32,513 bases of DNA from an uncultured Bacilli bacterium (GTDB lineage Bacteria > Bacillota_I > Bacilli_A > RF39 > UBA660), in contig CANQDI010000006.1 in NCBI GenBank assembly GCA_947591575.1, positions 1 to 32,513 on the forward strand. Reading direction: 5' to 3'. This document shows, one piece after another, positions 17,051-24,148 of this stretch. The number at the start of each line of letters is the position of its first letter. The stretch's first letter is position 1. Below the pieces are notes generated by a model. That model was not told where the DNA came from. It made no database searches and saw only the letters and a list, made by a program, of their open reading frames with translations. The position numbers and the translations under genes were made by a program.

Positions 17051-17884
17051 ATGAAAGGGCAAATTATCAAGATCGAAAGTACATTATATACAGTAAAGCA
17101 TCATGATAAAAAGACTCTTTGCGTATTAAGAGGAAAATTTAGAAAACAACATATTCTTCCAAGAGTAGGAGATTATGTTGTTTTTGATGAGGAAAAAAAG
17201 GTCATTGAAGAAATTCTACCTCGTAAAAATGCATTTGAACGCCCCTTTGTAGCCAATATTGATCTTGCTTTTTTAGTTACAAGTGTTTATATGCCAGATC
17301 TTGTTCCTATCCTTTTAGATAAGTTATTAATTTTAATGCAGAATCATCAGGTTACTCCCATTATTTGTGTGACGAAAATGGATTTATTGTCAAAAGAAAA
17401 AAAACAGGCTATGTCTTCCTTTTTTTCCTATTATCAGAAAATTGGATATACCGTTGTTTATAATGATGAATTAGATAAAATAAAAAAGTTGATTCAAGGA
17501 AAAACTTGTGTTTTTACAGGACAAACTGGTGCGGGAAAAAGTACTCTTTTAAATCGATTAGAACCTAAATGGAATCTTAAAACAGGGGAGGTATCCAAGG
17601 CACTTGGAAGAGGAAAACATACGACACGTACCGTAGAACTTCTATCTTTCTTAGGAGGAAAACTTTTAGATACTCCAGGCTTTTCTTCTTTAGAGCTTTC
17701 CCTCAAAAATGAAGAACTTCAAGATGCATTTCCTGAATTTCAAAAAATAAATTGTCCTTTTAAGGATTGTACGCATACGCATGAAAAAGAATGCCTTGTA
17801 AAAAAACAGGTAAATTTGAAAATCATTTTAGAAAGTCGGTATCAATCTTATTTGCAATTAAAAGAAGAGGTGAAGAAAAAATGA
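17051..17884 (+). CDS. rsgA: Ribosome small-subunit-dependent GTPase RsgA
   Basis: 277 residues. RsgA (YjeQ/CpgA) is a circularly permuted GTPase that tests late 30S ribosome assembly. The permutation is visible: the G4 motif TKMDL (108-112) precedes the P-loop GQTGAGKST (157-165) and G3 DTPGF (207-211). An N-terminal OB-like domain (about 1-65) and a C-terminal zinc site C235-x4-C240-x-H242-x5-C248 complete the family plan. Length is near normal. It follows prkC by 8 bases with an AGGGGGA site and overlaps rpe by 4 bases, the common Firmicutes arrangement. PrkC is known to phosphorylate this GTPase in Bacillus, which gives the neighbourhood functional sense. Confidence 0.95.
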   Translation: MKGQIIKIESTLYTVKHHDKKTLCVLRGKFRKQHILPRVGDYVVFDEEKKVIEEILPRKNAFERPFVANIDLAFLVTSVYMPDLVPILLDKLLILMQNHQVTPIICVTKMDLLSKEKKQAMSSFFSYYQKIGYTVVYNDELDKIKKLIQGKTCVFTGQTGAGKSTLLNRLEPKWNLKTGEVSKALGRGKHTTRTVELLSFLGGKLLDTPGFSSLELSLKNEELQDAFPEFQKINCPFKDCTHTHEKECLVKKQVNLKIILESRYQSYLQLKEEVKKK

Positions 17885-18507
17885 AAGTATCAGCTTCCTT
17901 TTTAAGTAGTTATAATCCAGCTTTGGATTTAACAAAACTTAATGATACAGATGTAGATTATATTCATGTTGATTTTATGGATGGAAAGTTTGTCTCCAAT
18001 AAAACAATGCCCTTCCGCCAAATGAAACATATTTATGAATATACTTCTAAAAGGTTAGATGTGCACTTAATGGTTGAAAAACCGATGAAGTGGATTCCTA
18101 AATTTGCTACATTAAATACAGAGTTTATTACCATTCATATTGAAACTTCCAATGTAAAAGAATCTTTAGATCTTATACATTCCTATGCTATTCGTGCTGG
18201 AGTTTGTTTAAAATTAGAAACCCCAATTGAAGAATTAGTTCCTTATCTTGCAGATATTGATTATATTCTTTTAATGGGAGTGGAACCAGGTATGGGAGGT
18301 CAAGATTTTCAAGAAGAGACGATTACAAGATTAAAAGAACTTAAAAAAGTTTTGAAACAGTATAAGTCTAAGGCACTGATTGGAATTGATGGTGGAATTA
18401 ATTGTGAAAATGCAAGGAAATTAAAGCAGGCAGATATGTTAGTTGCTGGATATTATATTACTTCTAGTGATGATTTTCAAAAGCAAATTGATACATTAAG
18501 GGTTTGA
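17881..18507 (+). CDS. rpe: Ribulose-phosphate 3-epimerase
   Basis: 208 residues, slightly short for the family. The enzyme interconverts ribulose 5-phosphate and xylulose 5-phosphate in the pentose phosphate pathway. Conserved parts are HVDFMDGKFV (H29, D31), DVHLMVEKP (H62), MGVEPGMGGQ and GIDGGINCEN (D170), which supply the metal site, the acid/base aspartates and the phosphate grip. The start (ATG overlapping the rsgA stop as ATGA) is preferred over a longer frame to 17791, because an AGAGGTGAAG site lies directly upstream. Segments such as ASFLSSYNP differ from the usual PSILSADF, so it is a divergent member. thiN, which often follows rpe, is absent. A promoter for the next gene overlaps its 3' end. 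Confidence 0.9.
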   Translation: MKVSASFLSSYNPALDLTKLNDTDVDYIHVDFMDGKFVSNKTMPFRQMKHIYEYTSKRLDVHLMVEKPMKWIPKFATLNTEFITIHIETSNVKESLDLIHSYAIRAGVCLKLETPIEELVPYLADIDYILLMGVEPGMGGQDFQEETITRLKELKKVLKQYKSKALIGIDGGINCENARKLKQADMLVAGYYITSSDDFQKQIDTLRV

Positions 18508-18532
18508 TTTGAAAGGAATATTTTGCTATAAT
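18504..18532 (+). promoter_or_regulatory. SigA-type promoter with extended -10
   Basis: TTGATT (18504-18509), a 17-base spacer and TATAAT (18527-18532), preceded by TGC, form an extended -10 promoter. The -35 overlaps the rpe stop codon. Confidence 0.8.
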
Positions 18533-18559
18533 AAAGAAGAATAGGATAGGGGTGTAACC

Positions 18560-19246
18560 ATGGATGAAAAAAAGAATATGAATGAACCTGCTAAAGTAGA
18601 AAAAAAAGAAGAAAATATTGTTTCTAATAATCCAAATTTAAACCAAAAGGTGGATGCTTCTTCTCCAAAAGTGGTTCCTTCAAAAAAAGGAAACAATTTT
18701 AAATATGTAATGACCGTTTTTCTTTTTATTGCTTTGTTTGCCATCGTCTTCTTTTTGCCAGAAATTAGTGAAGGAATCAGATCATTTCAAGAAAAGCCAT
18801 CTTTTGAAAAACCGAAACAAGAGATTCTAACAAGTGGTTTGATGAATTGTACTTTAAAGAAAACAACAGGAGCAAAAGAAGTAAGTACTATGATTGGATT
18901 TTATTTTACGGATAAGCAATTAAAGAAAACAACACAAGAGACATCTACTGTGTTAAAAGAAACAGCTACTGGAGAAGAACTAGCTGCTTTAGAAACCTCC
19001 ATTTCTTCTTGTGAAAAATTATCTACTCTTGAAAAAGAAATCGCAGGACTTACAACGACATGTACAAGTACAGGACTTTCTTTAACCATGACAGAAACAG
19101 TTGATTATCAAGAATATGATAAAACGACTTTACAAGATAACATTGCTGAATTTGAAGGAAATATTCCTCAATTTCAATTTAACCAAGATATAAACGAATT
19201 ACAATCGCTAATGCAAGCTTCTGGTTATCAGTGTGAAATACAGTAA
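18560..19246 (+). CDS. Membrane-anchored protein of unknown function
   Basis: 228 residues. A charged, low-complexity N-terminal tail (residues 1-45, Lys/Glu/Asn) is followed by one membrane helix at about 48-67 and an outside domain of about 160 residues. Four cysteines (C97, C151, C168, C226) lie in the outer part and could form two disulfides. Threonine-rich stretches (TTQETSTVLKETATGEE) are seen. No known family is recognised; the layout resembles uncharacterised anchored proteins common in low-GC gut bacteria. It has its own promoter and terminator and so is a single-gene unit just upstream of the spoVA operon. The ribosome site is GGATAGGGGTG. Confidence 0.75.
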   Translation: MDEKKNMNEPAKVEKKEENIVSNNPNLNQKVDASSPKVVPSKKGNNFKYVMTVFLFIALFAIVFFLPEISEGIRSFQEKPSFEKPKQEILTSGLMNCTLKKTTGAKEVSTMIGFYFTDKQLKKTTQETSTVLKETATGEELAALETSISSCEKLSTLEKEIAGLTTTCTSTGLSLTMTETVDYQEYDKTTLQDNIAEFEGNIPQFQFNQDINELQSLMQASGYQCEIQ

Positions 19247-19247
19247 G

Positions 19248-19276
19248 TGACTCTTCGAGAGTCATTTATTTTTTTG
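19248..19276 (+). terminator. Strong terminator before spoVAC
   Basis: TGACTCT (19248-19254) and AGAGTCA (19258-19264) form a perfect 7-bp stem with a TCG loop, followed by TTTATTTTTTT. It separates the anchored-protein gene from the spoVA operon. Confidence 0.92.
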
Positions 19277-19305
19277 TATAAATTTATGGTAGCGCTCCCA
19301 TATTA
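19275..19305 (+). promoter_or_regulatory. SigG-type (forespore) promoter of the spoVA operon
   Basis: GTATA (19276-19280) is 18 bases from CATATTA (19299-19305). This fits the SigG layout (G-x-AT-A/G, 18 bases, CATnmTA) with one departure in the -35. No SigA -35/-10 pair is evident. In Bacillus the spoVA operon is a SigG regulon member, so the match is expected. Confidence 0.65.
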
Positions 19306-19320
19306 TAATTAGGTGATCAG

Positions 19321-19764
19321 ATGAAAAATAAAAAATATGAAGCAATCGTTGCAAAACATAAACCCAAAGAACAACGAGTTCAATATGCAGGAGTTGCATT
19401 TTTAGTAGGAGGTGTGTTGGGAGTTTGTGCTGAATTATTGCTAGAAGGTTATACGCACTGGTTTGATGTGTCGAGAAGTGAAGCAACTGTTTATATGTTA
19501 ATTACATTTATCTTTCTGGCATCTTTATTTACAGCACTTGGTTTTTTTGATAAACTTGTTAATTTTGCAAGATGCGGTCTTTTAATTCCTATTACTGGTT
19601 TTGCACACTCTATGACATCTGCTGCCATCGAGTATCGAAAGGAAGGACCTGTATATGGAATCGGGAGTAATCTCTTTAAGTTAGCAGGAACAGTTATTCT
19701 ATATGGTGTTGTATCTGCATGGTTTTTCGGAATGATACGATATTTATTAGGAATAGGAGGATAA
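19321..19764 (+). CDS. spoVAC: Stage V sporulation protein AC
   Basis: 147 residues. SpoVAC is an integral membrane protein of the SpoVA channel that takes up dipicolinic acid (Ca-DPA) into the forespore and releases it on germination. Hydrophobic segments at about 22-45, 55-75, 85-105 and 120-142 and the motifs GGVLGVCAELL, LLIPITGFAHSM and GIGSNLFKLAG are those of the family. SpoVAC of Bacillus acts as a mechanosensitive channel. The short basic N-terminus (KNKKYEAIVAKHKPK) is typical. It is followed after one base by spoVAD and preceded by a SigG-type promoter. Confidence 0.95.
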   Translation: MKNKKYEAIVAKHKPKEQRVQYAGVAFLVGGVLGVCAELLLEGYTHWFDVSRSEATVYMLITFIFLASLFTALGFFDKLVNFARCGLLIPITGFAHSMTSAAIEYRKEGPVYGIGSNLFKLAGTVILYGVVSAWFFGMIRYLLGIGG

Positions 19765-19765
19765 A

Positions 19766-20761
19766 ATGACACATCGTTATCAAAATGTATATATCAATCA
19801 ATATAGTACGGTTTGTGGTCCTTATGAAGCGGATGGACCTTTGCGGGATAATTTTGATAAAATTCATCAAGATTTATATTGTAACGAAGATTCTTGGGAG
19901 AAAGCAGAGGTTCATTATTTACAAGATAGTTTGAAAATTTTATTAAAAAAAGCTGCTCTTGATCGTGAAGATATTGATATGGTTATTTCAGGGGATTTAA
20001 TGAATCAAATTACAGCTTCTTGTTATGCGTCTTTATTTTTAGATAAACCGTTTCTCGGAATTTATAGCGCTTGCGCTACTTCAATTGAAGGAATTTTAAT
20101 TGGTTCTACTTATATTGATAGTGGAAAAATAAAAAACTGCGTTACGGCATGTTCTTCTCATAATTTGTCTAGTGAAAAACAATTTCGAAATCCTACTGAA
20201 TATGGAGCACCTAAACCTAAAACAGCTACTTTTACAGCAACAGGAGGAGCAAGTCTATTTTTATCTTCTACAAAGTCAAAAATTAAAGTAGAAAGTGGCA
20301 CGATTGGTCGAATGATTGATTTTGATCAAACAGATCCTCTTCATATGGGTGCTGTGATGGCTCCGGGAGCTGCAGATACGATCTATAAACATTTGCAGGA
20401 TATGAACCGAAAACCAGAAGACTATGATTTAATTTTAACCGGGGATCTTGGACTTTATGGAAAAGAAATCTTAAAAGAATATATGATGAAAACGTATCAT
20501 ATTGATTTGTCTAATCGTTATAATGATTGTGGTTGTATGCTTTATAATTACGATACGCAAAAAGAAGTTAATGCAGGTGGAAGTGGACCAGTATGTAGTG
20601 CTTTAGTAAACTATAGTACTATTTTAAAGGGATTAGAGGATGGTACTTATCATCGAGTTTTGTTGGTGGCAACAGGAGCTTTATTTTCTCCTACAGCTGT
20701 TTTTCAAAAAGAACATATTTTAGCAATCGCGCATGCAGTTAGTTTGGAGGCGACAAAATGA
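19766..20761 (+). CDS. spoVAD: Stage V sporulation protein AD, DPA-binding
   Basis: 331 residues. SpoVAD is a soluble, membrane-associated protein with a thiolase-like (KAS III-like) fold that binds dipicolinic acid. Family segments seen include VISGDLMNQITASCYA, GIYSACATSIEG, GGASLFLSS, DMGAVM-like HMGAVMAPGAADTI, LTGDLGLYG and GGSGPVCSA. Length fits. The ribosome site GGAGGATAA lies in the end of spoVAC, and the last 4 bases overlap spoVAE (ATGA), so the three genes form one coupled operon. Confidence 0.96.
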   Translation: MTHRYQNVYINQYSTVCGPYEADGPLRDNFDKIHQDLYCNEDSWEKAEVHYLQDSLKILLKKAALDREDIDMVISGDLMNQITASCYASLFLDKPFLGIYSACATSIEGILIGSTYIDSGKIKNCVTACSSHNLSSEKQFRNPTEYGAPKPKTATFTATGGASLFLSSTKSKIKVESGTIGRMIDFDQTDPLHMGAVMAPGAADTIYKHLQDMNRKPEDYDLILTGDLGLYGKEILKEYMMKTYHIDLSNRYNDCGCMLYNYDTQKEVNAGGSGPVCSALVNYSTILKGLEDGTYHRVLLVATGALFSPTAVFQKEHILAIAHAVSLEATK

Positions 20762-21108
20762 TTTACATCAATTCATTTCTCTTTTGTGGTATTGTTTGTC
20801 TTATTGCCCAAATCATTCTTGACAATACAAAATTAACTCCTGGGCATATTACAAGTATTTTTGTCATTGTGGGTGCTTTTTTAGATACTTTTGGTATTTA
20901 TGATTTATTGATTCAATATTGTGGAGGAGGAGCTTTACTTCCTATCACTTCCTTTGGACATTCTTTAATTCATGGAGCTCTTGGGAAAACGTCTTCTACT
21001 GGTTTTATTGGACTCTTAATGGGAATGTTTGATCTTACTGCTTCTGGAATTACTGCAGCCATTATCTTTTCATTTGTTTTTGCACTATTTTTTAAACCAA
21101 AAAATTAA
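20758..21108 (+). CDS. spoVAE: Stage V sporulation protein AE
   Basis: 116 residues, almost entirely hydrophobic, with about four membrane segments and the family motif GGGALLPITSFGHSLIHGAL. SpoVAE (the SpoVAEb type) is a membrane subunit of the DPA channel. It closes a minimal C-D-E operon, as found in clostridia; Bacillus has spoVAA to spoVAF. No spoVAA, spoVAB or spoVAF is seen. A hairpin shared with the convergent RNHCP gene follows the stop. Confidence 0.94.
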   Translation: MIYINSFLFCGIVCLIAQIILDNTKLTPGHITSIFVIVGAFLDTFGIYDLLIQYCGGGALLPITSFGHSLIHGALGKTSSTGFIGLLMGMFDLTASGITAAIIFSFVFALFFKPKN

Positions 21109-21112
21109 AAAA

Positions 21113-21134
21113 TTCTACCCAAAAGTAGAAAGTT
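21113..21134. terminator. Bidirectional terminator between spoVAE and the RNHCP gene
   Basis: TTCTAC (21113-21118) pairs with GTAGAA (21125-21130). On the minus strand it is followed by TTTTTTAATTTT, a clear U-tract; on the plus strand the tail is shorter. It overlaps the stop codon of the minus-strand gene. Confidence 0.7.
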
Positions 21135-21417
21135 TAATAATTAAATTGACATCATCGTCTTTTGCGACGATGTTTTTATGTGTTTCATGACATTTTTCAC
21201 ATTGATATAAAATCTTATAAGTATCTCTATATTTAGAAAGACCAATTGGTTTCAATAGTCCCTGACAAGTATTTTTTCTGTCTCCTGGTAGAATATCTAC
21301 ATGTTTTGAAAAAAGGCAAAATGGACAATGATCTCTTGCTGTATAATGCAAAGGCATTACCTTTTTTCCACAATGTTCACAAACAAAGCCCTCATCAATT
21401 ACATTAAAACGTTTCAT
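21115..21417 (-). CDS. RNHCP-domain zinc-ribbon protein
   Basis: 100 residues from the start at 21417 (a GGTGA site precedes it; a longer frame to 21435 has none). It has two CxxC zinc knuckles and the family signature: FVCEHCGKKVMPL, ARDHCPFCLFSKHVD, PGDRKNTCQG and YQCEKCHETHKNIVAKDD. RNHCP proteins are small, widespread zinc proteins of unknown function, thought by some to bind nucleic acid. Here the normally RNHCP motif reads RDHCP. It is divergent from scpA and convergent with spoVAE. Confidence 0.85.
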   Translation of the reverse strand: MKRFNVIDEGFVCEHCGKKVMPLHYTARDHCPFCLFSKHVDILPGDRKNTCQGLLKPIGLSKYRDTYKILYQCEKCHETHKNIVAKDDDVNLIIKLSTFG

Positions 21418-21433
21418 TACATTCACCAATAAC

Positions 21434-21466
21434 ATTATACCATAAGCATCTTATTTGTGGTATAAT
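21434..21466. promoter_or_regulatory. Divergent extended -10 promoters arranged as an inverted repeat
   Basis: ATTATACC (21434-21441) and GGTATAAT (21459-21466) form a perfect inverted repeat. Each half contains a TATAAT preceded by TGG, one for the RNHCP gene (minus) and one for scpA (plus). No good -35 boxes are seen. Confidence 0.6.
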
Positions 21467-21490
21467 CATGGTAGAAAGTAGGAGAAGTAT

Positions 21491-22201
21491 ATGGATATAA
21501 AAATACTTGATTTTGAAGGACCTCTTGATTTATTACTTCATCTTATCAAAGAAAATAAGATGGATATTTTTGATATTCCCATGGAACAAATTACAAATCA
21601 GTATCTTTCCTATTTGCATGCTTTAAAGGTAATAGATTTAGAAAAATCTTCTATCTATTTGCCTCTTGCTAGTGAATTAATGGAAATTAAGGCCAGAATG
21701 CTTCTTCCTAAAAAAGAGGAATCCATGGAAGAAAATGAAGAAGATCCAAGAGAAGAACTTGTTAAGCGTTTATTAGAGTATGAAGCTTATAAAGAAATTA
21801 CGAAGACACTTAAAGAGAAAGAAGAATTAAGAAAACAAATATATACCAAAATCCCTTCCTCTTTAACGTCTTATATGGAAGAAGAAGTAACGATGGAAGG
21901 AGATAGTACACTTGATGATTTAGTCGAAGCTTTTCAAAAATTTTTAAAGAGAAAAGAAGAAGAAAAACCATTGCAAACGAAAGTTACTTTAAAAGAAATT
22001 ACGGTTTCTTCAAGAAGATTAGAAATTGCTTCTATTTTAAAGAAAAAAAAGAAAGTAAAATTTATTGAACTTTTTCATCAGTACTCAAAGCCCTATATTG
22101 TAGCTACTTTTTTAGCTATTTTAGAAATGGCAAGAGAAAGTTATCTAACAATTACACAGGATCATCTTTTTGATGAAATCATTATAGAGGAGGCAAAATA
22201 A
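21491..22201 (+). CDS. scpA: Segregation and condensation protein A
   Basis: 236 residues. ScpA is the kleisin subunit of the SMC-ScpAB condensin that organises and separates the chromosome. The N-terminus (FEGPLDLLLHLIKENKMDIFDIPM) and the C-terminal winged-helix part (VATFLAILEMARESYLTITQ) are the family signatures, joined by a charged helical linker. Length is normal. It has an AGGAGAAG site, lies behind an extended -10 promoter, and its last base is the first of scpB. Confidence 0.95.
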   Translation: MDIKILDFEGPLDLLLHLIKENKMDIFDIPMEQITNQYLSYLHALKVIDLEKSSIYLPLASELMEIKARMLLPKKEESMEENEEDPREELVKRLLEYEAYKEITKTLKEKEELRKQIYTKIPSSLTSYMEEEVTMEGDSTLDDLVEAFQKFLKRKEEEKPLQTKVTLKEITVSSRRLEIASILKKKKKVKFIELFHQYSKPYIVATFLAILEMARESYLTITQDHLFDEIIIEEAK

Positions 22202-22764
22202 TGGAAGCGGTATTAGAAGGATTATTATTTGTAGTGGGAGAAGATGGTTTAACGCTTTCTCAAATTCAAGATATTCTAGAAGTTGATGAAGAAAAAGCTA
22301 AGGATATATTAAGTCAGCTAAAAGCTTCTTATGAAAAAGATACACGAGGAATCCGAATTGATTTTTTAGGAAATCGGTTTAAGTTGACAACTAAAAAAGA
22401 GCATCAAGCTTATTATCAAAAGTTAATAGAAAATAAAGAAACGAATGTTTTATCTCAAGCTGCTTTAGAAACGTTAGCTATTATTGCTTATAATCAACCG
22501 TTGACAAGACTTTCTATTGATCAATTTCGAGGAGTTTCTTCTGGTCAAATGGTTCGAAAACTTGTTGCGAAAGGATTTGTAAAAGAAGTGGGAAGAAGTG
22601 ATTTGCCAGGAAGACCTATTTTATATGAAACAACAAGTGCTTTTCTCGATTATTTTGGTTTATCTACGATTGAAGATCTTCCTGATATGAGAAATTTTTT
22701 GGAACAGGGTCAGGATGAAGAACAAGATGTAGATCTTTACTCTTCCAAGTATTCAGAAATTTAA
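22201..22764 (+). CDS. scpB: Segregation and condensation protein B
   Basis: 187 residues. ScpB dimerises and binds the ScpA linker in the SMC complex. Two winged-helix domains are visible: the N-terminal (EAVLEGLLFVVGEDGLTLSQIQ) and the second with ALETLAIIAYNQPLTRLSIDQFRGVSS and GRPILYETTSAFLDYFGL. The acidic tail is typical. It is directly fused in position to scpA (shared base at 22201), so the pair is cotranscribed. Confidence 0.95.
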   Translation: MEAVLEGLLFVVGEDGLTLSQIQDILEVDEEKAKDILSQLKASYEKDTRGIRIDFLGNRFKLTTKKEHQAYYQKLIENKETNVLSQAALETLAIIAYNQPLTRLSIDQFRGVSSGQMVRKLVAKGFVKEVGRSDLPGRPILYETTSAFLDYFGLSTIEDLPDMRNFLEQGQDEEQDVDLYSSKYSEI

Positions 22765-22778
22765 ACAAGAATTGTGAA

Positions 22779-22807
22779 TTGACCTGCTTACTTAAATTTG
22801 CTATACT
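22779..22807 (+). promoter_or_regulatory. Promoter of tRNA-Leu
   Basis: TTGACC (22779-22784), 17 bases, TATACT (22802-22807) with TGC just before it. Thirteen bases later the tRNA begins. Confidence 0.85.
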
Positions 22808-22819
22808 ATTAGCAGATTT

Positions 22820-22905
22820 GCTTGTGTGGCGGAATTGGTAGACGCGCACGACTCAAAATCGTGTGGCCTTTGGTCATGAGGGTTCGATTCCCTCCACAAG
22901 CACCA
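22820..22905 (+). tRNA. tRNA-Leu (anticodon CAA), CCA encoded
   Basis: The acceptor stem is GCTTGTG with CACAAGC, then discriminator A and CCA (22903-22905). The anticodon stem CACGA/TCGTG holds the loop CTCAAAA, giving anticodon CAA, which reads UUG. The long variable arm and the T-arm GGGTTCGATTCCC fit a class II leucine tRNA. It marks the boundary between core genes and the variable island downstream. tRNA 3' ends are common integration targets. Confidence 0.97.
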
Positions 22906-22960
22906 GATTGATACCAAACTCGGAAAATTCGAGTAAAAATAGAAAACGACTTGTAAAAAA
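22897..22960 (+). repeat. U0: tRNA-Leu 3' end and flank, parent of the U repeats
   Basis: CACCA (22901-22905) is followed by GATTGATACCAAACTCGG and a hairpin ACTCG/CGAGT (22918-22934), then TAGAAAACGACTTGT. The same order of blocks recurs at 24721 (22 of 24 bases identical across CACCA to CGGA) and, more diverged, at 29346. Confidence 0.75.
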
Positions 22961-22972
22961 GCCGTTTTTATG
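22943..22972 (+). terminator. Terminator of tRNA-Leu
   Basis: AAAACGaCTT (22943-22952) pairs with AAGcCGTTTT (22959-22968) with one mismatch and ends in TTTTTA. Confidence 0.8.
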
Positions 22973-23059
22973 TTATTATGTATTTGTCAAGGAAACTTGC
23001 ATAAAATAAAAAGGGAAGACTTAACTTTGCCGAGTTGAGTACTTGCCCGTAAGTGGTAA

Positions 23060-23100
23060 GCACTTAATCTATGCTAGATTGAGTGCTATTTCTTTATACA
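23060..23100. terminator. Strong hairpin at the 3' end of the small peptide gene
   Basis: AGCACTTAATCTA (23060-23072) pairs with TAGATTGAGTGCT (23075-23087) with one G-T mismatch over 13 pairs. The plus-strand tail is T-rich (ATTTCTTTAT). It overlaps the stop of the minus-strand small gene, so it may stabilise that RNA or end a plus-strand one. Confidence 0.55.
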
Positions 23101-23175
23101 TAGAATCATTACAGAGACTATTAATAAAATGATAATTAGTATTAGAAATGAGATTAATAAATCTTTTTTCTTCAT
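23086..23175 (-). CDS. Small hydrophobic peptide (29 residues), possible type I toxin
   Basis: An ORF too short for usual gene finders. The minus strand reads MKKKDLLISFLILIII and continues hydrophobic to a basic CIKK end, one membrane helix with lysines on both sides. It has a perfect AAAGGAGG ribosome site with good spacing and a long conserved leader. The leader and the first 14 codons recur at 27262-27361, so selection or recent duplication preserves them. Size, charge pattern and nearby hairpin resemble type I toxin peptides, whose mRNA is held by an antisense RNA. No antisense promoter is proven, so the toxin role is a guess. Short membrane peptides with regulatory roles are another option. 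Confidence 0.55.
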   Translation of the reverse strand: MKKKDLLISFLILIIILLIVSVMILCIKK

Positions 23176-23231
23176 AATATCAAGCCTCCTTTCTAAAAGA
23201 AAGTTGGCAAGCACTCAACAATTAAGTTTCC
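23135..23231 (-). repeat. Leader repeat L1 (5' region of the small peptide gene)
   Basis: This stretch (ribosome site, first codons, and GTTGGCAAGCACTCAACA upstream) is repeated in the same orientation at 27262-27361. Part of it, GTTGAGTnCTTGCC, also occurs inverted at about 23034-23047, so the peptide gene is bracketed by an imperfect inverted repeat. Confidence 0.75.
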
Positions 23232-23296
23232 CTGCAAAAATTATATCAAACTTTTGTTCTTGACACAATATGTTTTATAAAGAAATTAGGACAATT

Positions 23297-23332
23297 TAGA
23301 AAACACACTTGCATATTGACAAATTAATATGC
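23297..23332 (+). repeat. U1: promoter-like U module before the HIT gene
   Basis: TTAGAAAACACACTTGCATATTGACA recurs with few changes at 27531 and 29376. It holds a -35 TTGACA (23316-23321) lying inside the palindrome GCATATT-8-AATATGC (23311-23332), an operator-like feature. No clear -10 follows. Confidence 0.65.
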
Positions 23333-23350
23333 ATGATGAGGAGGATAGTT

Positions 23351-23776
23351 ATGAGTAATTTATCTTTTATGAGTAAATTCAAACCAGAAACAAGATGTAT
23401 TAAAGAATTTGAATATTGGATAGTTTGTATTAGAGAGAAACAAGCAACATTGGGAGATGCTGTAATTCTTCTAAAACGAGAAATACCATCTGTTGCTGAT
23501 ATGCTTCCAGAAGAAGGAGCAGAATTTCCTAAAGTTATTAAATGGTATGAAGAAGTATGTAATAAGAAATTTGGTGCAATAAAGTTTAATTATCTTATAA
23601 TGATGATGAGAGATTATTTTGTTCATTATCATGCATTTCCAAGATATGACAAAGGTGTAAGTTTATTCAATATGGAATGGACAGATAGTGATTGGCCTGG
23701 AGCAATAAATTTTAAAGGTGGTATTGAACTTGCCGAAGAAAAATTAAATGAAATAAAAAATTATATGACTGAATAA
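23351..23776 (+). CDS. HIT-like (histidine triad) protein
   Basis: 141 residues from the ATG at 23351, which has an AGGAGG site; a longer frame to 23309 does not. The order EYWIVCIREKQATLGDAVILLKRE, FPKVIKWYEEV, FNYLIMM and HYHAFPRYD matches HIT-fold proteins of the Fhit/HINT type, which split nucleotide phosphates or dinucleoside polyphosphates. The triad normally HxHxH reads H92-Y-H94-A-F, so the last histidine is missing and activity is uncertain. It is the first unit of the island downstream of the tRNA, between U1 and D1, and stands alone in its transcription unit. Confidence 0.65.
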   Translation: MSNLSFMSKFKPETRCIKEFEYWIVCIREKQATLGDAVILLKREIPSVADMLPEEGAEFPKVIKWYEEVCNKKFGAIKFNYLIMMMRDYFVHYHAFPRYDKGVSLFNMEWTDSDWPGAINFKGGIELAEEKLNEIKNYMTE

Positions 23777-23851
23777 GAAAGTTGATTAAAAATAAAAAAT
23801 ATTATATTTAGACAAAAAATTATAAAATTATTTAAACAAATATTTATAAAA

Positions 23852-24020
23852 AAGTTGTCGTACTCCTTCCTTTAGGGGCACCATTGACGAATCTGTTCGA
23901 ACTTTTTCGAGCATTTATATAAAAGAGTAACTCCTTAGATCATTTTAATGTATTTGTCAAAATACCTAGGAGGTTCATTATTTTGTCATAAACAATATAA
24001 TAACTAAAATAATGATGTTC
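23852..24020 (+). repeat. D1: downstream intergenic repeat
   Basis: GTTGT (23854) and GCACCA (23878-23883) are followed by TTGACGAATCTGTTCGAAC...TTCGAGC and a tail with CCTAGGAGGTTCATTATTTTGTCA. Bases 23878-23988 match 25618-25728 with two differences. A further inverted pair TCATTATTTT/AAAATAATGA lies at its end. The gap from 23777 to 24148 holds this repeat and a promoter but no gene. Confidence 0.85.
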
Positions 24021-24091
24021 TTATTTAAGAAATTTTAATTTAATTTGAAGAATATAAAAAAATATAAAGAATATAAAAAAACGATAAAAAT

Positions 24092-24120
24092 TTGACAACT
24101 TACTATATTTTATATATAAT
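24092..24120 (+). promoter_or_regulatory. Consensus SigA promoter
   Basis: TTGACA (24092-24097), exactly 17 bases, TATAAT (24115-24120). It drives the gene at 24149. A run of eight G (24135-24142) follows and makes up the ribosome site. Confidence 0.88.
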
Positions 24121-24148
24121 ACAAAGCACGTAAAGGGGGGGGATTTAT

